DNA of 58,931 nt. Source: Pseudomonadota bacterium. GTDB taxonomy: Bacteria; Pseudomonadota; Alphaproteobacteria; Sphingomonadales; Sphingomonadaceae. Below the pieces are notes generated by a model, which had not been told where the DNA came from, did no database searches, and was given only the letters and a program-made list of their open reading frames with translations. How positions within the stretch are numbered: the stretch's first letter is position 1; every line of letters begins with the position of its first letter. Shown piece after piece: positions 16,731 to 26,847 of the stretch. A program made the position numbers and the translations under genes. Location: positions 1 through 58,931 of the forward strand of contig JAJZQN010000025.1 of the NCBI GenBank assembly GCA_021847605.1, written 5' to 3'.

Positions 16731-19390
16731 CAGAATTGAGTCCCTACGTTGAAGGTGATCAGTTTGTTGTCGTCCCCTGGTTCTTTCAGCAGAGCCTTGG
16801 CGATGTCGATGCGGAACGGACCGAAAGGCGAGTTCCAGTTGACGCCAAAGCCCACCGACACACGCGGCTTGAGCGTGTCGCCGAGATATTCTTCCTCGAA
16901 ATTGCCATATTGGCTGTAACCCGACGCCGAGGTGTAGTTGGCCGGGCAGACTGGAGCGCGGGCAGTTCCGGTAGCGCGGATGGTGTCCAGACCGGTCGCG
17001 GCGCAATAGCCGGCAAACTGGCCATTGCCGTTCACAAGACCCGGATTCTTGAGACCCGCGACAGCACCGGCATCAACGAAGACCGACGGACGCAGGCCCA
17101 TTTCACGCGCGCCCGAACCCAGCGGAATTTCCATTTCGGCGCGTGCCAGATAGTAGATTTTGCCGCCCAGCGCGTCGTCGGACACGTTGTTGTTGTTATT
17201 CTGGCGGACATAGGATGTCGTGCCATCCTCATTGGTCTGCGACTGGAGATAATAGCGCTTCACGCGCGGACCGACGCCGCGAATATCGAAACCACGGATT
17301 TGCGGTTCGCCCAGGAACCAGCGATCGACCAGACGGATTTTGTCGACCAGTTCGCCGGTCGCGTCACGACGTTCGCCTTCCAGGCTGCGGATATAACCAC
17401 CCTCGCCCGACAGCGAGAAGATGAAGCCGCCGCCCACCGGCACAAATTGCGATGCGGCGATACGCGTCTTCACATAGCGCACGTCACCGCCCAGACCGGC
17501 AAAGTCCTGGCTCAGCGTGATGTTGCGGCCACGGGTCGGACGGATGCGATTGTCGCGCGTGTCGAAGATCAGCGAGTAACCGACCGACGATGTGGTCCGC
17601 TTGCCAATGGCGTCGCACAGATAGCGACCGGCAACCAACGGGTCGCAGACGCCGTTGGTGTAATAGGTATCCTTGTCCAGCGTCACGTCGTCGAAGTTCA
17701 GCGTATAGCGCAGCGCCAACGAGACATATTCGGTAATCATCATGCCAGCGCGCAGCTGAAACCCGATGGTCGACTGTTCATAGGTCGTGTCGCGGGTGTT
17801 GCTGGTCAGATAGCGGAAGCTGTTGAGGTCGCGGCGATAGATGTCACCGCCCAGCGCGATATTCTTGTCCATGAAATAGGGTTCGGTGAAGCCCACCTCG
17901 ACCGACTTCGAATAGGCCGAATAATTGACCGACGTACGCAGTTCCTGCCCCTTGCCGCGGAAGTTGCGCTGCGTGATCGATGCCGACACGATGAAACGTT
18001 CCAGCGACGAGAAACCGGCCGACAGCGACAGTTCGCCAGTCGACTTTTCCTGCACATTGGTTTCCAGCACGATGCGATCGGGCGCGGAACCGGGCTTTTG
18101 CTCGACGTCCAGCTTTTCCTGGAAGAAGCCGAGCGAGTTGATGCGGTCCTTCGAACGCTTGACCAGGAAGCTGTTGAAGGCGTCCCCTTCGGCCAGACGG
18201 AATTCGCGGCGCACGACCTTGTCCTGCGTCAGCGTGTTGCCGTTGATGTCGACGCGCTCGACATAGACGCGCGGGGCGTTGGCGATGCGGAAATTAATCC
18301 CCATCGTCAGATCTTCCTTCGACCGATTGAAGTCGGGCTGAACGTCGGCGAAGGCATAGCCGAACAGGCCGGCGGTTTCGCTCAGCGTGTCGACCGTATC
18401 TTCGACCTGCTTGGCGTTGTACCAGTCGCCCTTCTTCATCGGCAGACGCTTGGTCAGGCTATCGCCCGACAGGTCGCGAATGTCGGATTCCACCTTCACA
18501 TCGCCGAATTTATAGCGGTCGCCTTCTTCCACCACATAGGTGATGATGAAGTCCTGCTTATCGGGCGTCAGTTCCGCGACGGCCGAAATCACGCGGAAAT
18601 CGGCATAGCCTTCGGTCAGGTAGAATTGGCGCAGCTTCTGCTGGTCATAGGCCAGACGATCCGGGTCATAGCTGGTGCCCGAAGAGAAGATGCGGAACCA
18701 GCGCGACTGCTTCGTCACCATCTGGCTGCGCAGTTCGCCGTCCTTGAACTTCTCGTTGCCGATAATGTTGATCTGGCGAACCTTGGACTTTGGCCCTTCG
18801 GAAATTTCGAACACGATGTCGACGCGATTCTGGTCGAGTTGGACCATCTTCGGCTCGATGGTCGCGGCGAAGCGCCCCTGACGGCGATAGAGTTCGACGA
18901 TGCGGGCGACGTCGGCGCGCACCTTGGACCGGGTATAGATCTGGCGCGGAGCCAGTTTTATTTCAGGACGTATCTTGTCTTCCTTCAGGCGCTTATTACC
19001 TTCCAGAACGATACGGTTGATGACGGGGTTTTCCTTCACCTCCACCGTCAGCGCGCCATTGTCGTTGCGGATCTGAACGTCGGCGAACAGTTCCGTTTCG
19101 TACAGGTCGCGCAGCGCCTGATCCAGGATTTCCTGGCTATAGGCGCCGCCGATGCGCAGCTTGGTGTAGGATAGGACCGTGTCCGGCTCCAGACGCTGGG
19201 TGCCCGTCACCGTCACGGTGCGGATCGTCCCCTGCGAAGCGGGCGCGACGACGGCAGCCGGAGGCGGCGCTGCGGCCGGAGCCGCCTGCTGGGCCGCTGC
19301 GGGCGCCGCCGACACGCCGGCGATCATCGTCGTTGCCAACAGGGCCACGACGACCGGTCGCTGCCGCTTGTTGCTGTTCATCGCTGTCAC
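16730..19390 (-). CDS. bamA: Outer-membrane protein assembly factor BamA
   Basis: This protein of about 886 residues is the central subunit of the outer-membrane beta-barrel assembly machine. A signal peptide (to about residue 34) is followed by an A/P-rich linker, five POTRA-like repeats (about 55-420) and a C-terminal barrel containing the VRGF-type motif as QIRGFDIRGVGPR. The final residues FNVGTQF end in phenylalanine, as expected for an outer-membrane barrel. A GTG at 19390 and an ATG at 19381 are both possible starts; GAGG precedes the GTG by 7 nt. It follows rseP on the same strand. Confidence 0.97.
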   Translation of the reverse strand: MTAMNSNKRQRPVVVALLATTMIAGVSAAPAAAQQAAPAAAPPPAAVVAPASQGTIRTVTVTGTQRLEPDTVLSYTKLRIGGAYSQEILDQALRDLYETELFADVQIRNDNGALTVEVKENPVINRIVLEGNKRLKEDKIRPEIKLAPRQIYTRSKVRADVARIVELYRRQGRFAATIEPKMVQLDQNRVDIVFEISEGPKSKVRQINIIGNEKFKDGELRSQMVTKQSRWFRIFSSGTSYDPDRLAYDQQKLRQFYLTEGYADFRVISAVAELTPDKQDFIITYVVEEGDRYKFGDVKVESDIRDLSGDSLTKRLPMKKGDWYNAKQVEDTVDTLSETAGLFGYAFADVQPDFNRSKEDLTMGINFRIANAPRVYVERVDINGNTLTQDKVVRREFRLAEGDAFNSFLVKRSKDRINSLGFFQEKLDVEQKPGSAPDRIVLETNVQEKSTGELSLSAGFSSLERFIVSASITQRNFRGKGQELRTSVNYSAYSKSVEVGFTEPYFMDKNIALGGDIYRRDLNSFRYLTSNTRDTTYEQSTIGFQLRAGMMITEYVSLALRYTLNFDDVTLDKDTYYTNGVCDPLVAGRYLCDAIGKRTTSSVGYSLIFDTRDNRIRPTRGRNITLSQDFAGLGGDVRYVKTRIAASQFVPVGGGFIFSLSGEGGYIRSLEGERRDATGELVDKIRLVDRWFLGEPQIRGFDIRGVGPRVKRYYLQSQTNEDGTTSYVRQNNNNNVSDDALGGKIYYLARAEMEIPLGSGAREMGLRPSVFVDAGAVAGLKNPGLVNGNGQFAGYCAATGLDTIRATGTARAPVCPANYTSASGYSQYGNFEEEYLGDTLKPRVSVGFGVNWNSPFGPFRIDIAKALLKEPGDDNKLITFNVGTQF

Positions 19391-19473
19391 CGCTCCACCT
19401 CAAATAAATTCCGAAAAAGACTGTTTCCGCAGCAACAGACGCCGCCAAGCCGCGCTTCCCTGCCCGATGCGCG

Positions 19474-20607
19474 TCAGCCGATCAAGCCAGACAGGCTTTT
19501 CCACAGCCCGAAAGACGACAAATCGTTAAATGTGACCAGTAACATCATGGTCAGCAGCACCGCCATGCCCGAACGATAGGCCCATTCCTGCACCTGCGCA
19601 CTGACCGGTCGCCGCTGCACCGCTTCAATCCCGTAAAAGAGCAGATGCCCGCCATCCAGCATTGGGATTGGCAAGAGGTTGATGAACCCCAAGTTAATCG
19701 AGATAAGCGCAGCGAAGAAGATGAAGCTCTCAACGCCCAGCGTTGCCGCCTGCCCGGAAACCTGCGCGATCTTGAGCGGGCCGCCCAACTCCTTCACCGA
19801 ACGGGCGCCGCCTGCGATCTGACCCAGCGTTTCAACCATCGTGCGGATGATCTGGCCCGTGCGTTCGATCGCAACGACCGGCGCGCGGATCAGGCTGACC
19901 GGCTCGATCACCGGCTTGCCGGGGCCGATGCCCAGACGCCCGACCTTGAACTTGTTGCCCAGCCCGTCATCTTCGCTGACGCTGCCGATCTTGCCCTGCT
20001 TGCTGAACTGCCGGCCATCGCGTTCGATCACCACTTCGACCGCATCGCCGGGACGAATCTGCGCATAAAGGCGAATATCGTCGAACGTCGCCATCGTCCG
20101 ACCACCAAGCGACACGATCCTGTCGCCGGACTGGATGCCCATGGCCGACGCCGCGCTACCCGGTTGCACCAGCCCGGCGACAGCAGGTGTGCGGCTTTCG
20201 CCATGGATGAAGGCGAACGTTGCGAGAATAAGGATGGCGAACAGGAAATTGATAGCCGGGCCGGCGGCCACGATCGCCGCCCGCTGCCACAATGGCTTGG
20301 CCGGGAAACTCTGCATCCGTTCGCTGACCGGCAGTTCCAGCCAGGCAGGATCGGTCATGCTGGCCGCATTCATGTCCCCTTTGAAACGGACATAGCCGCC
20401 CAATGGCAGCGCCGCGACACGCCAGCGGGTGCCGCGTTTATCGACCCACGCGAACAGTTCCGGTCCAAAGCCGATGGAGAAGGCTTCCGCCTTTACCCCG
20501 CACCAGCGACCGACCAGATAATGGCCCAGTTCATGGACGAAGACGAGCGGCCCGATGACAGCGACAAAGGCAAGAGCAGTCAGCAGAAAACCGGGATTGT
20601 GGATCAA
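19474..20607 (-). CDS. rseP: Site-2 zinc protease RseP
   Basis: This 377-residue inner-membrane protease cuts transmembrane substrates, classically anti-sigma factor RseA in the envelope stress response. It has HELGH at residues 25-29 in the first membrane helix, a PDZ domain (about 120-200, GDRIVSLGGRTM) and the second metal site motif LPIPMLDGGH. The start is TTG, overlapping the dxr stop as TTGA; no other sensible start exists before HELGH. The low-efficiency start may limit its amount. Confidence 0.95.
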   Translation of the reverse strand: MIHNPGFLLTALAFVAVIGPLVFVHELGHYLVGRWCGVKAEAFSIGFGPELFAWVDKRGTRWRVAALPLGGYVRFKGDMNAASMTDPAWLELPVSERMQSFPAKPLWQRAAIVAAGPAINFLFAILILATFAFIHGESRTPAVAGLVQPGSAASAMGIQSGDRIVSLGGRTMATFDDIRLYAQIRPGDAVEVVIERDGRQFSKQGKIGSVSEDDGLGNKFKVGRLGIGPGKPVIEPVSLIRAPVVAIERTGQIIRTMVETLGQIAGGARSVKELGGPLKIAQVSGQAATLGVESFIFFAALISINLGFINLLPIPMLDGGHLLFYGIEAVQRRPVSAQVQEWAYRSGMAVLLTMMLLVTFNDLSSFGLWKSLSGLIG

Positions 20608-21764
20608 GCGGTCAATCTTTCCATCACATGGCCCGCCATAGCACGCGCCTGCGCATCCGCCGCGAGAATATCGTCAATGGCGGTAGGCACCGGAGCGTTA
20701 TAGCGGTTCAACACATCCTCGACAATCATGGCAATATCAAGGAAGCCAATGGCGCCATTGAGGAAAGCGGCGACCGCCACTTCATTGGCCGCATTCATGA
20801 CCGCAGGGGTCGCCCCGCCCTGCGCGGCGGCAGCCCGCGCCAGACGCAGCGCGGGAAACCGTTCCTCATCAGGGGCTTCGAAATCGAGCCTGCCAATGCG
20901 TGCGAGGTCCAGCGGCTGACAGGGCGTCGCCATACGCTGTGGCCAGGCCAGCGCGTGAGCGATGGGAATACGCATATCGGGCGAACCCAGTTGTGCCAGC
21001 GTCGAACGGTCGCGATATTCGACCATCGAATGGATCACCGATTGCGGGTGAACCAATATCTCGATCCTGTCGAGGCCGACCGGGAAGAGATGCGCCGCCT
21101 CGATCAGTTCCAGCCCCTTGTTCATCATCGTCGCGCTGTCGACGCTGATTTTCGCGCCCATCGACCAGTTGGGATGAGCAACGGCCTGCGCGGGCGTCAT
21201 CGCCGCCATCTCTGCGCGCGTGCAGGTGCGGAACGGACCGCCGCTGGCGGTCAGGGTAATTCTTGCGACGTCATCCAAATTGCTACCGGCAAGGCATTGG
21301 AAGATCGCATTATGCTCACTGTCCACGGGCAACAAGGTGGCGCCTGACCGGCGCGCCGCATCCATCATCAGGCCACCCGCCGATACCAGCGATTCCTTGT
21401 TGGCCAGCGCCACGGTCCGCCCGGCCTTCAGCGCTGCCATCGTCGGCTTCAGCCCTGCGCAGCCCACGATAGACGCCATCGTCCAGTCCGCGCCCATCTG
21501 CGCCGCGTCGACCAGCGCCTGTTCGCCTGCCGCCGCCTCGACCCCTGATCCGACGAGCGCCGCCTTGAGCGCGCCATAATTGGCGGGGTTCGCCGTTACC
21601 GCGACCTGCGCGCCCACATCCCGCGCCATTTGGGCGAGGCCGTCCACATCATTGTTTCCGGCAAGCGCCAGAATGCGGAAATCATCGGGATTGCGCGCGA
21701 TCAGGTCGATCGTCGAACGGCCCACAGATCCGGTCGCACCGAATATCGAAACGGTCCGCATCAT
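20604..21764 (-). CDS. dxr: 1-Deoxy-D-xylulose 5-phosphate reductoisomerase
   Basis: This 386-residue enzyme makes 2-C-methyl-D-erythritol 4-phosphate in the non-mevalonate isoprenoid pathway. It has the N-terminal NADPH loop FGATGSVGRSTIDL, the substrate and metal block ALANKESLVSAGG, the PVDSEHNAIFQCL block and SVDSATMMNKGLELIEA. The ATG overlaps the cdsA stop by 4 nt. Confidence 0.97.
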   Translation of the reverse strand: MMRTVSIFGATGSVGRSTIDLIARNPDDFRILALAGNNDVDGLAQMARDVGAQVAVTANPANYGALKAALVGSGVEAAAGEQALVDAAQMGADWTMASIVGCAGLKPTMAALKAGRTVALANKESLVSAGGLMMDAARRSGATLLPVDSEHNAIFQCLAGSNLDDVARITLTASGGPFRTCTRAEMAAMTPAQAVAHPNWSMGAKISVDSATMMNKGLELIEAAHLFPVGLDRIEILVHPQSVIHSMVEYRDRSTLAQLGSPDMRIPIAHALAWPQRMATPCQPLDLARIGRLDFEAPDEERFPALRLARAAAAQGGATPAVMNAANEVAVAAFLNGAIGFLDIAMIVEDVLNRYNAPVPTAIDDILAADAQARAMAGHVMERLTA

Positions 21765-22537
21765 CCCTGCCCCAGCACCAGAAAAAGCAGGGTCGCCAGC
21801 GGCGCGGCGGTTGCGACACCATCGAGTCGGTCCATCACACCGCCATGTCCGGGCAACAAATTGCCGCTATCCTTGACGCCAGCGCGGCGCTTCATCCAGC
21901 TTTCGAGCAGATCGCCCAGTTGCGCCGCCACCGCCAGCAACCCGCTGGCCGCCGCAAGCGGCATGGGCAATCCGGCAAAATGGTGCAGCAGGAATCCGGT
22001 GATCAACGCCGCCAGCACGCCGCCCGCCAGACCAGACCATGTCTTGGACGGGCTGACCCGCGGCGCCAGTTTCGGTCCACCGATGGAACGCCCCGCAAAA
22101 TATGCGCCGATGTCCGTCGCCCATACCAGCGCCAGCGCCCAGAAAGCCAGTAGAAGCCCGGTGATATTGGGTTCCTGCCCGCGCAGGAATTGCAACGAAA
22201 CGATCGGCAGGCAGATATAGGCAACACCCAGCGCCAATGCGATACGGCGACTGGTTAAGGCGATGAAGAAAAAAGCCCCTGCCCCGGCGACCAGCACCGC
22301 CCAATCGATCCCGGCAGCCAGCGGGCATAGCAAGGCCAACGGCACCGAAACGGCGAACATGGCTGCCTTGCGATGGTCGGCCGATGCGCCGACCAGATTG
22401 GCCCATTCCCCCATCATCAGCACGCCCGCAGCCGCGAGCAATGCCCAGAAGAGCAATCCACCCGACAGCAGCGCGCCCACCGCCACGGCGATCAGCGCCA
22501 CACCCACGACGGTCCGGGTCCGTAATTCGCTGCTCAT
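21761..22537 (-). CDS. cdsA: Phosphatidate cytidylyltransferase
   Basis: This 258-residue multi-pass membrane enzyme makes CDP-diacylglycerol, the precursor for all phospholipids. The C-terminal signature SWMKRRAGVKDSGNLLPGHGG followed by MDRLDG is complete. It lies 4 nt after uppS and overlaps dxr. CDP-diacylglycerol produced here would feed PssA encoded at 28091-28876. Confidence 0.95.
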   Translation of the reverse strand: MSSELRTRTVVGVALIAVAVGALLSGGLLFWALLAAAGVLMMGEWANLVGASADHRKAAMFAVSVPLALLCPLAAGIDWAVLVAGAGAFFFIALTSRRIALALGVAYICLPIVSLQFLRGQEPNITGLLLAFWALALVWATDIGAYFAGRSIGGPKLAPRVSPSKTWSGLAGGVLAALITGFLLHHFAGLPMPLAAASGLLAVAAQLGDLLESWMKRRAGVKDSGNLLPGHGGVMDRLDGVATAAPLATLLFLVLGQG

Positions 22538-22541
22538 CGCA

Positions 22542-23282
22542 TCACCGGCCGCCGAAACGGCGGTCCCGCGAGCGAAAACAATCCAGCGCCTTCATCAGCG
22601 CCTTTGCATCGAAATCGGGCCACAACATGTCCGTGAAATAGAGTTCGGCATAGGCCGCCTGCCACAGCATGAAATTGCTGAGCCGCTGTTCACCCGATGT
22701 ACGGATAAGCAAATCGAGCGGAGGCAGGTCAGCGGTGTCGAGCGCGGCGTTGATATCGGCGACGCCAATATCCTGCGCAGCGATTTCCCCGGCAGCAGCC
22801 CGCGCCGCCAGCATGCGCGCCGCTCGCAGCATTTCATCCTGTGCGCCATAGTTGAGGGCGATAGCGATGATCGGGCCGCTATTGGCCGCCGTGCGCGCCA
22901 TCGCATCCTCGATAAGGCTGACCAGCGAGGGATCGAGCGCACGATAATCACCGATGATGCGCAGGCGCACGCCATTGGCATGAAATTCGTCCAGATCCGA
23001 CTGAATGAAATGGCGCAGCAGCCCCATCAGATCGGCCACTTCACTCGCCGGCCTCTTCCAGTTTTCAGAGGAAAAAGCGTAGAGCGTCAGACATTCCAGT
23101 TGCAGTTCCCGCGCCGCACGCGCGACCCGGCGCACCGCCTCCACGCCTGCACGATGGCCGGCGATACGCGGCAACAGCCGCTTTTTGGCCCAACGCCCGT
23201 TGCCATCCATGATGATGGCAACGTGGCGCGCACCATGGGCTGGCACGGCGCTGGACAGATCGGGCTTGGCTTGGCTTGCCAT
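22542..23282 (-). CDS. uppS: Undecaprenyl diphosphate synthase (isoprenyl transferase)
   Basis: This 246-residue cis-prenyltransferase makes undecaprenyl diphosphate, the lipid carrier for cell-wall precursors. The substrate block IIMDGNGRWAKKR contains the catalytic Asp, followed by GHRAGVEAVRRV, TLYAFSSENWKRP and, near the end, LLIRTSGEQRLSNFMLWQ. It is encoded in the usual place between frr and cdsA. Confidence 0.96.
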   Translation of the reverse strand: MASQAKPDLSSAVPAHGARHVAIIMDGNGRWAKKRLLPRIAGHRAGVEAVRRVARAARELQLECLTLYAFSSENWKRPASEVADLMGLLRHFIQSDLDEFHANGVRLRIIGDYRALDPSLVSLIEDAMARTAANSGPIIAIALNYGAQDEMLRAARMLAARAAAGEIAAQDIGVADINAALDTADLPPLDLLIRTSGEQRLSNFMLWQAAYAELYFTDMLWPDFDAKALMKALDCFRSRDRRFGGR

Positions 23283-23326
23283 ATAGGGAGAATGCGTGCG
23301 TCGGCCGCGAAAGGAAAGTCCCGGCT

Positions 23327-23884
23327 TTACTGGCCGAGAATTTCCTTTTCCTTCGACGTCGCCGCCGCATCGATGTCGGCGATCGTGCTGTCGGTCATCT
23401 TCTGCACTTCGGTTTCCAGACGCTTACGCTCGTCTTCGCTGATTTCCCCCTTCTTTTCGTCGGTCTTCAGGCTGTCCATGCCGTCGCGGCGAACATTGCG
23501 GACGGCGACGCGCGCGCCCTCTGCATATTTGCTGGCGAGCTTGGCCAGTTCCTTACGGCGTTCCTCGGTGAGGTCCGGGATCGGCAGGCGCAACGTCTGA
23601 CCGTCAACAATGGGATTGAGGCCCAGACCGGCCGAACGGATCGCCTTGTCGACCGGGCCGACATTGGTCTTGTCCCACACCTGAACCGACAGCATGCGCG
23701 GTTCGGGCGCGGAAACGGTCGCGACCTGATTGAGGGGCATATTGGCGCCATAGACCGTCACCATGACGGGATCGAGCAACTGCACATTGGCGCGCCCGGT
23801 GCGAAGGCCGGTGAGGTCGCCCTTCAGCGCCTCGATGGCGCCAGCCATGCGGCGCTCCAGATCGGCTTTGTCATATTGCGGCAT
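23327..23884 (-). CDS. frr: Ribosome recycling factor
   Basis: This 185-residue protein splits post-termination ribosomes with EF-G. It shows [21 protein letters not shown] and [31 protein letters not shown], both standard for RRF. The frame extends upstream, but the ATG at 23884, with GAGAAG before it, gives the standard length. It begins 7 nt after pyrH. Confidence 0.97.
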   Translation of the reverse strand: MPQYDKADLERRMAGAIEALKGDLTGLRTGRANVQLLDPVMVTVYGANMPLNQVATVSAPEPRMLSVQVWDKTNVGPVDKAIRSAGLGLNPIVDGQTLRLPIPDLTEERRKELAKLASKYAEGARVAVRNVRRDGMDSLKTDEKKGEISEDERKRLETEVQKMTDSTIADIDAAATSKEKEILGQ

Positions 23885-23891
23885 GGTCTTC

Positions 23892-24617
23892 TCAACGCTC
23901 CTGATTTTGCACGATCGTCGCCACACCCTGCCCGGCCAGCACGGTTGCCAGATTGCCGGTTTCGCGAATGTTGAATACGACGATGGGAATATTATTTTCA
24001 CGACACAGGGCGATGGCGCTGGCGTCCATCACCTTGAGATGATCGTTCAATACCTGATCGAAGCCGATCGTGTCGTACCGCACGGCGTCCGGCACTTTCT
24101 TGGGATCGGCATTATAGACGCCATCGACGCTAGTGCCCTTGAACAGCGCATCGCAGTTCATTTCGGCAGCGCGCAGCGCGGCGGTGGTGTCCGTGGTGAA
24201 GAAGGGGCTGCCGGTGCCGGCCGCGAAAATCACGATCCGGCCCTTTTCCATGTGCCGCTCCGCCTTGCGACGGATATAGGGTTCACACACCGAAGCCATC
24301 GGGATCGCCGACTGGACGCGCGTGTCATAGCCCAGTTTTTCCAGCGCATTCTGAACCGCCAGCGCATTCATGACGGTGGCCAGCATGCCCATATAATCGG
24401 CGCTCGCCCGGTCAAAACCCTTGGCCGCGCCAGCCAGGCCACGGAAGATGTTGCCGCCGCCCACGACGATGCACAATTCAAACCCGGCATCCTTGGCCGC
24501 TGCAATCTCGCCCGCGACACGGGCTACCGTCTCAGGTTCGATGCCGAACTGGCCCTGCCCCATCAGCACTTCACCGGAGAGTTTCAGCAGGATGCGCTTG
24601 TAGGCAGGCCGGGTCAT
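23892..24617 (-). CDS. pyrH: UMP kinase
   Basis: This 241-residue hexameric kinase converts UMP to UDP. It has [14 protein letters not shown] at the N terminus, [11 protein letters not shown], the UMP-binding [20 protein letters not shown] and [14 protein letters not shown] 24617 is preferred over an in-frame TTG at 24626. The canonical order rpsB-tsf-pyrH-frr is kept, but an aldo/keto reductase gene of opposite orientation separates it from tsf. Confidence 0.97.
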   Translation of the reverse strand: MTRPAYKRILLKLSGEVLMGQGQFGIEPETVARVAGEIAAAKDAGFELCIVVGGGNIFRGLAGAAKGFDRASADYMGMLATVMNALAVQNALEKLGYDTRVQSAIPMASVCEPYIRRKAERHMEKGRIVIFAAGTGSPFFTTDTTAALRAAEMNCDALFKGTSVDGVYNADPKKVPDAVRYDTIGFDQVLNDHLKVMDASAIALCRENNIPIVVFNIRETGNLATVLAGQGVATIVQNQER

Positions 24618-24790
24618 GCTGGGCAAGAATCCTTATAAGTGACAGGGAAAGCGGCCGGACCTTAGAGGCGCGCAACCACAATGCCAAGGGGCGTTTATTG
24701 CCGCCATAGCGACCAAATCGTTCCGCGATGGTTGTCCCGCCCCTTGCCGGCACCCATTTCGAGCGCTCCCCTTCCATCAGGAGATAGAAT

Positions 24791-25756
24791 ATGTCGCTCT
24801 TACGCCCGCTTGGAACAACCGGATTATCTGTAGCGCCGCTGGTACTGGGCGGTAACATCTTCGGATGGACAATCGATCGGGACAAGAGCTTCGCCGTACT
24901 TGATGCGTTTGTCGCCGGCGGTGGCACCATGATCGATACGGCGGACGTATACTCGGCTTTCGCACCGGGCAACAAAGGCGGGGAGTCCGAGACGCTGATC
25001 GGCGAATGGCTCAAGTCGCGCGGCCGTCGCGACGATGTGCAGATCGCGACAAAGGTCGGCATGACCATGCCCGACGGGTCAGGCCTTTCCGCCGCATGGA
25101 TCGCCCATTCGGTCGACACCTCGCTTCACAGGCTTCAGACCGACTATATCGACCTTTATTATGCTCATCAGGATGATGCAGCGACGCCGCAGGAAGAAAC
25201 GCTGACCGCTTTCGACAAGCTGGTGAAAGCCGGAAAGGTTCGTGCGATCGCGGCCTCCAACTATTCTGCCGCCCGCCTGTCCGAAGCATTGAAAATTTCG
25301 GCCGACAATGATCTTGCCCGTTACGGCGCACTCCAGCCGGGGTTTAACCTGGTCGATCGCAAAAATTTCGATACCGGGCTTCAGGCGCTCTGCATTGATG
25401 AGGGGCTTGGCGTCGTCCCTTATTTTGCCCTCGCCTCAGGTTTCCTGACCGGCAAATATCGGCGCGGCGCAGACATTGAGGGCGCGCGCAAAGGGATCGT
25501 CGAGCGCTATGCAAGCCCGGCGGCCTATGATGTTCTGGACGTGATGGATGGCATAAGCGCTGAATCGGGCCTTACCATGGCGCAGATCGCGCTCGCCTGG
25601 CTGGCGGCTCAGCCGGGCATCACCGCCCCTATCGCCAGTGGGACCAGCGTGGCGCAGGTCGAGGAACTGATGGCTGGCGCCAATGCCAGCCTGAGCGAAG
25701 ATCAGATCAGCCGCCTTACCACCGCAAGCGAGGCTGTGTCGCGCGAAACAGCCTGA
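24791..25756 (+). CDS. Aldo/keto reductase
   Basis: This 321-residue NADPH-dependent oxidoreductase has a TIM-barrel pattern. The catalytic tetrad is visible as D and Y in DTADVYS, K in ATKVG and H in YYAHQDD. The cofactor-binding C-terminal part includes APIASGTSVAQVEEL. It belongs with the broad YajO/Tas-like group; the substrate is unknown. It is the only rightward gene between rpsB and rpmE and is probably an insertion into that conserved block. Confidence 0.9.
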   Translation: MSLLRPLGTTGLSVAPLVLGGNIFGWTIDRDKSFAVLDAFVAGGGTMIDTADVYSAFAPGNKGGESETLIGEWLKSRGRRDDVQIATKVGMTMPDGSGLSAAWIAHSVDTSLHRLQTDYIDLYYAHQDDAATPQEETLTAFDKLVKAGKVRAIAASNYSAARLSEALKISADNDLARYGALQPGFNLVDRKNFDTGLQALCIDEGLGVVPYFALASGFLTGKYRRGADIEGARKGIVERYASPAAYDVLDVMDGISAESGLTMAQIALAWLAAQPGITAPIASGTSVAQVEELMAGANASLSEDQISRLTTASEAVSRETA

Positions 25757-25762
25757 CAAACG

Positions 25763-25798
25763 CAAAACGGCGGGGCTCCTTTGGGAACCCCGCCGCCA
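25763..25798 (-). terminator. Hairpin downstream of tsf
   Basis: GGCGGGG pairs with CCCCGCC around a loop that can extend the stem, between the convergent tsf and aldo/keto reductase genes. On the minus strand GTTTTGCGTTT follows, so it could end tsf transcription. On the plus strand it could also serve the reductase gene. Confidence 0.65.
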
Positions 25799-25822
25799 TG
25801 CAGCATGATGCTGCAAAAAGGC

Positions 25823-26749
25823 TTAGACGCCGGCAGCAGCCGCGACTTCCGCCGCGAAGTCGCTGACTTCCTTTTCGATGCCTTCGCCCAGCTGGAAGCG
25901 GACATAGGCCTTCAGCGTGATCGAAGCACCCGCGTCCTTCGCAGCCTTGGCAACGACGTCGGCGATGGGGGTCTTGTTGTCCATCACGAACAGCTGCGAG
26001 AGCAGAGCCTGCTCCTTGGCGAACTTGGCAACCGCACCGTCGACCATCTTGGCGACGATTTCAGCGGGCTTGCCCGATTCGGCAGCCTTTTCAGCGGCGA
26101 TGGCGCGTTCACGCTCCAGCAGGGCCGGATCGATGTCGGCAGCCGACAGCGCCAGCGGGAAAGCGGCGGCGATGTGCATGGCTAGCTGCTTGCCCAGCGG
26201 CTCCAGAACGTCGGCCGATGCGTCGCCTTCCAGAGCGACGAGAACGCCGATCTTGCCAAGGCCCGGTGCGGCGGCATTGTGGACGTAGGGAACGACGACG
26301 CCCTGCGACACTTCGACCTGACCGATGCGGCGAACATTCTGGTTTTCACCGATGGTCGCGATGTTGGCGACCAGCTTTTCAGCAACGGTGCCACCCGACG
26401 GATAAGCCGCAGCCGACAGTGCTTCGACTTCGGTCACGCCGGTTTCGAGCGCGATGGCCGAAACGGTGCGGACGAAATCCTGGAACTGGTCGTTCTTGGC
26501 AACGAAGTCGGTTTCGCTGTTCACTTCAACGGCAACGCCCTTGGTGCCGGAAACGGCAACGCCGACCAGACCTTCGGCCGCGGTACGGCTCGACTTCTTC
26601 TGCGCAGCGGCCAGACCCTTGGCACGCAGCCAGTCGGTTGCCGCTTCGATGTCGCCATTGGCTTCGGTGAGCGCCTTCTTGCAATCCATCATGCCCGCGC
26701 CCGAACGGTCGCGCAGTTCCTTGACGGCGGCAGCAGTAATCTCGGCCAT
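25823..26749 (-). CDS. tsf: Elongation factor Ts
   Basis: This 308-residue factor is the nucleotide-exchange factor for EF-Tu. It has the N-terminal UBA-like block [19 protein letters not shown], then EGLVGVAV and the ETDFVAKND block that contacts EF-Tu. The length is normal. rpsB lies directly upstream and a hairpin sits in the 98-nt gap between them. Confidence 0.97.
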   Translation of the reverse strand: MAEITAAAVKELRDRSGAGMMDCKKALTEANGDIEAATDWLRAKGLAAAQKKSSRTAAEGLVGVAVSGTKGVAVEVNSETDFVAKNDQFQDFVRTVSAIALETGVTEVEALSAAAYPSGGTVAEKLVANIATIGENQNVRRIGQVEVSQGVVVPYVHNAAAPGLGKIGVLVALEGDASADVLEPLGKQLAMHIAAAFPLALSAADIDPALLERERAIAAEKAAESGKPAEIVAKMVDGAVAKFAKEQALLSQLFVMDNKTPIADVVAKAAKDAGASITLKAYVRFQLGEGIEKEVSDFAAEVAAAAGV

Positions 26750-26789
26750 GTTTCGGCTCCTAAATTCTGAGGGGTTCTAAATATGCGGC

Positions 26790-26816
26790 AGGGCGCGTCT
26801 CCGAAGAGCGCGCCCT
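26790..26816 (-). terminator. Hairpin between rpsB and tsf
   Basis: AGGGCGCG with CGCGCCCT, extended by TCT/AGA around CCGA with one bulge, forms a stable stem in the intergenic gap. There is no T-run after it on the minus strand. It may be a partial terminator or processing site that sets the S2 to EF-Ts ratio. Confidence 0.45.
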
Positions 26817-26847
26817 AACCTGTCAACTTTGCAGTTGCGCGACGCTC

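Noticed and set aside
16673..19174. Long plus-strand open frame opposite bamA
   Set aside because: The bamA frame is clearly coding with POTRA and barrel features; the antisense frame has no domain or ribosome site.
22263..23600. Plus-strand open frame opposite cdsA, uppS and frr
   Set aside because: It spans three conserved genes in antisense and shows no protein features.
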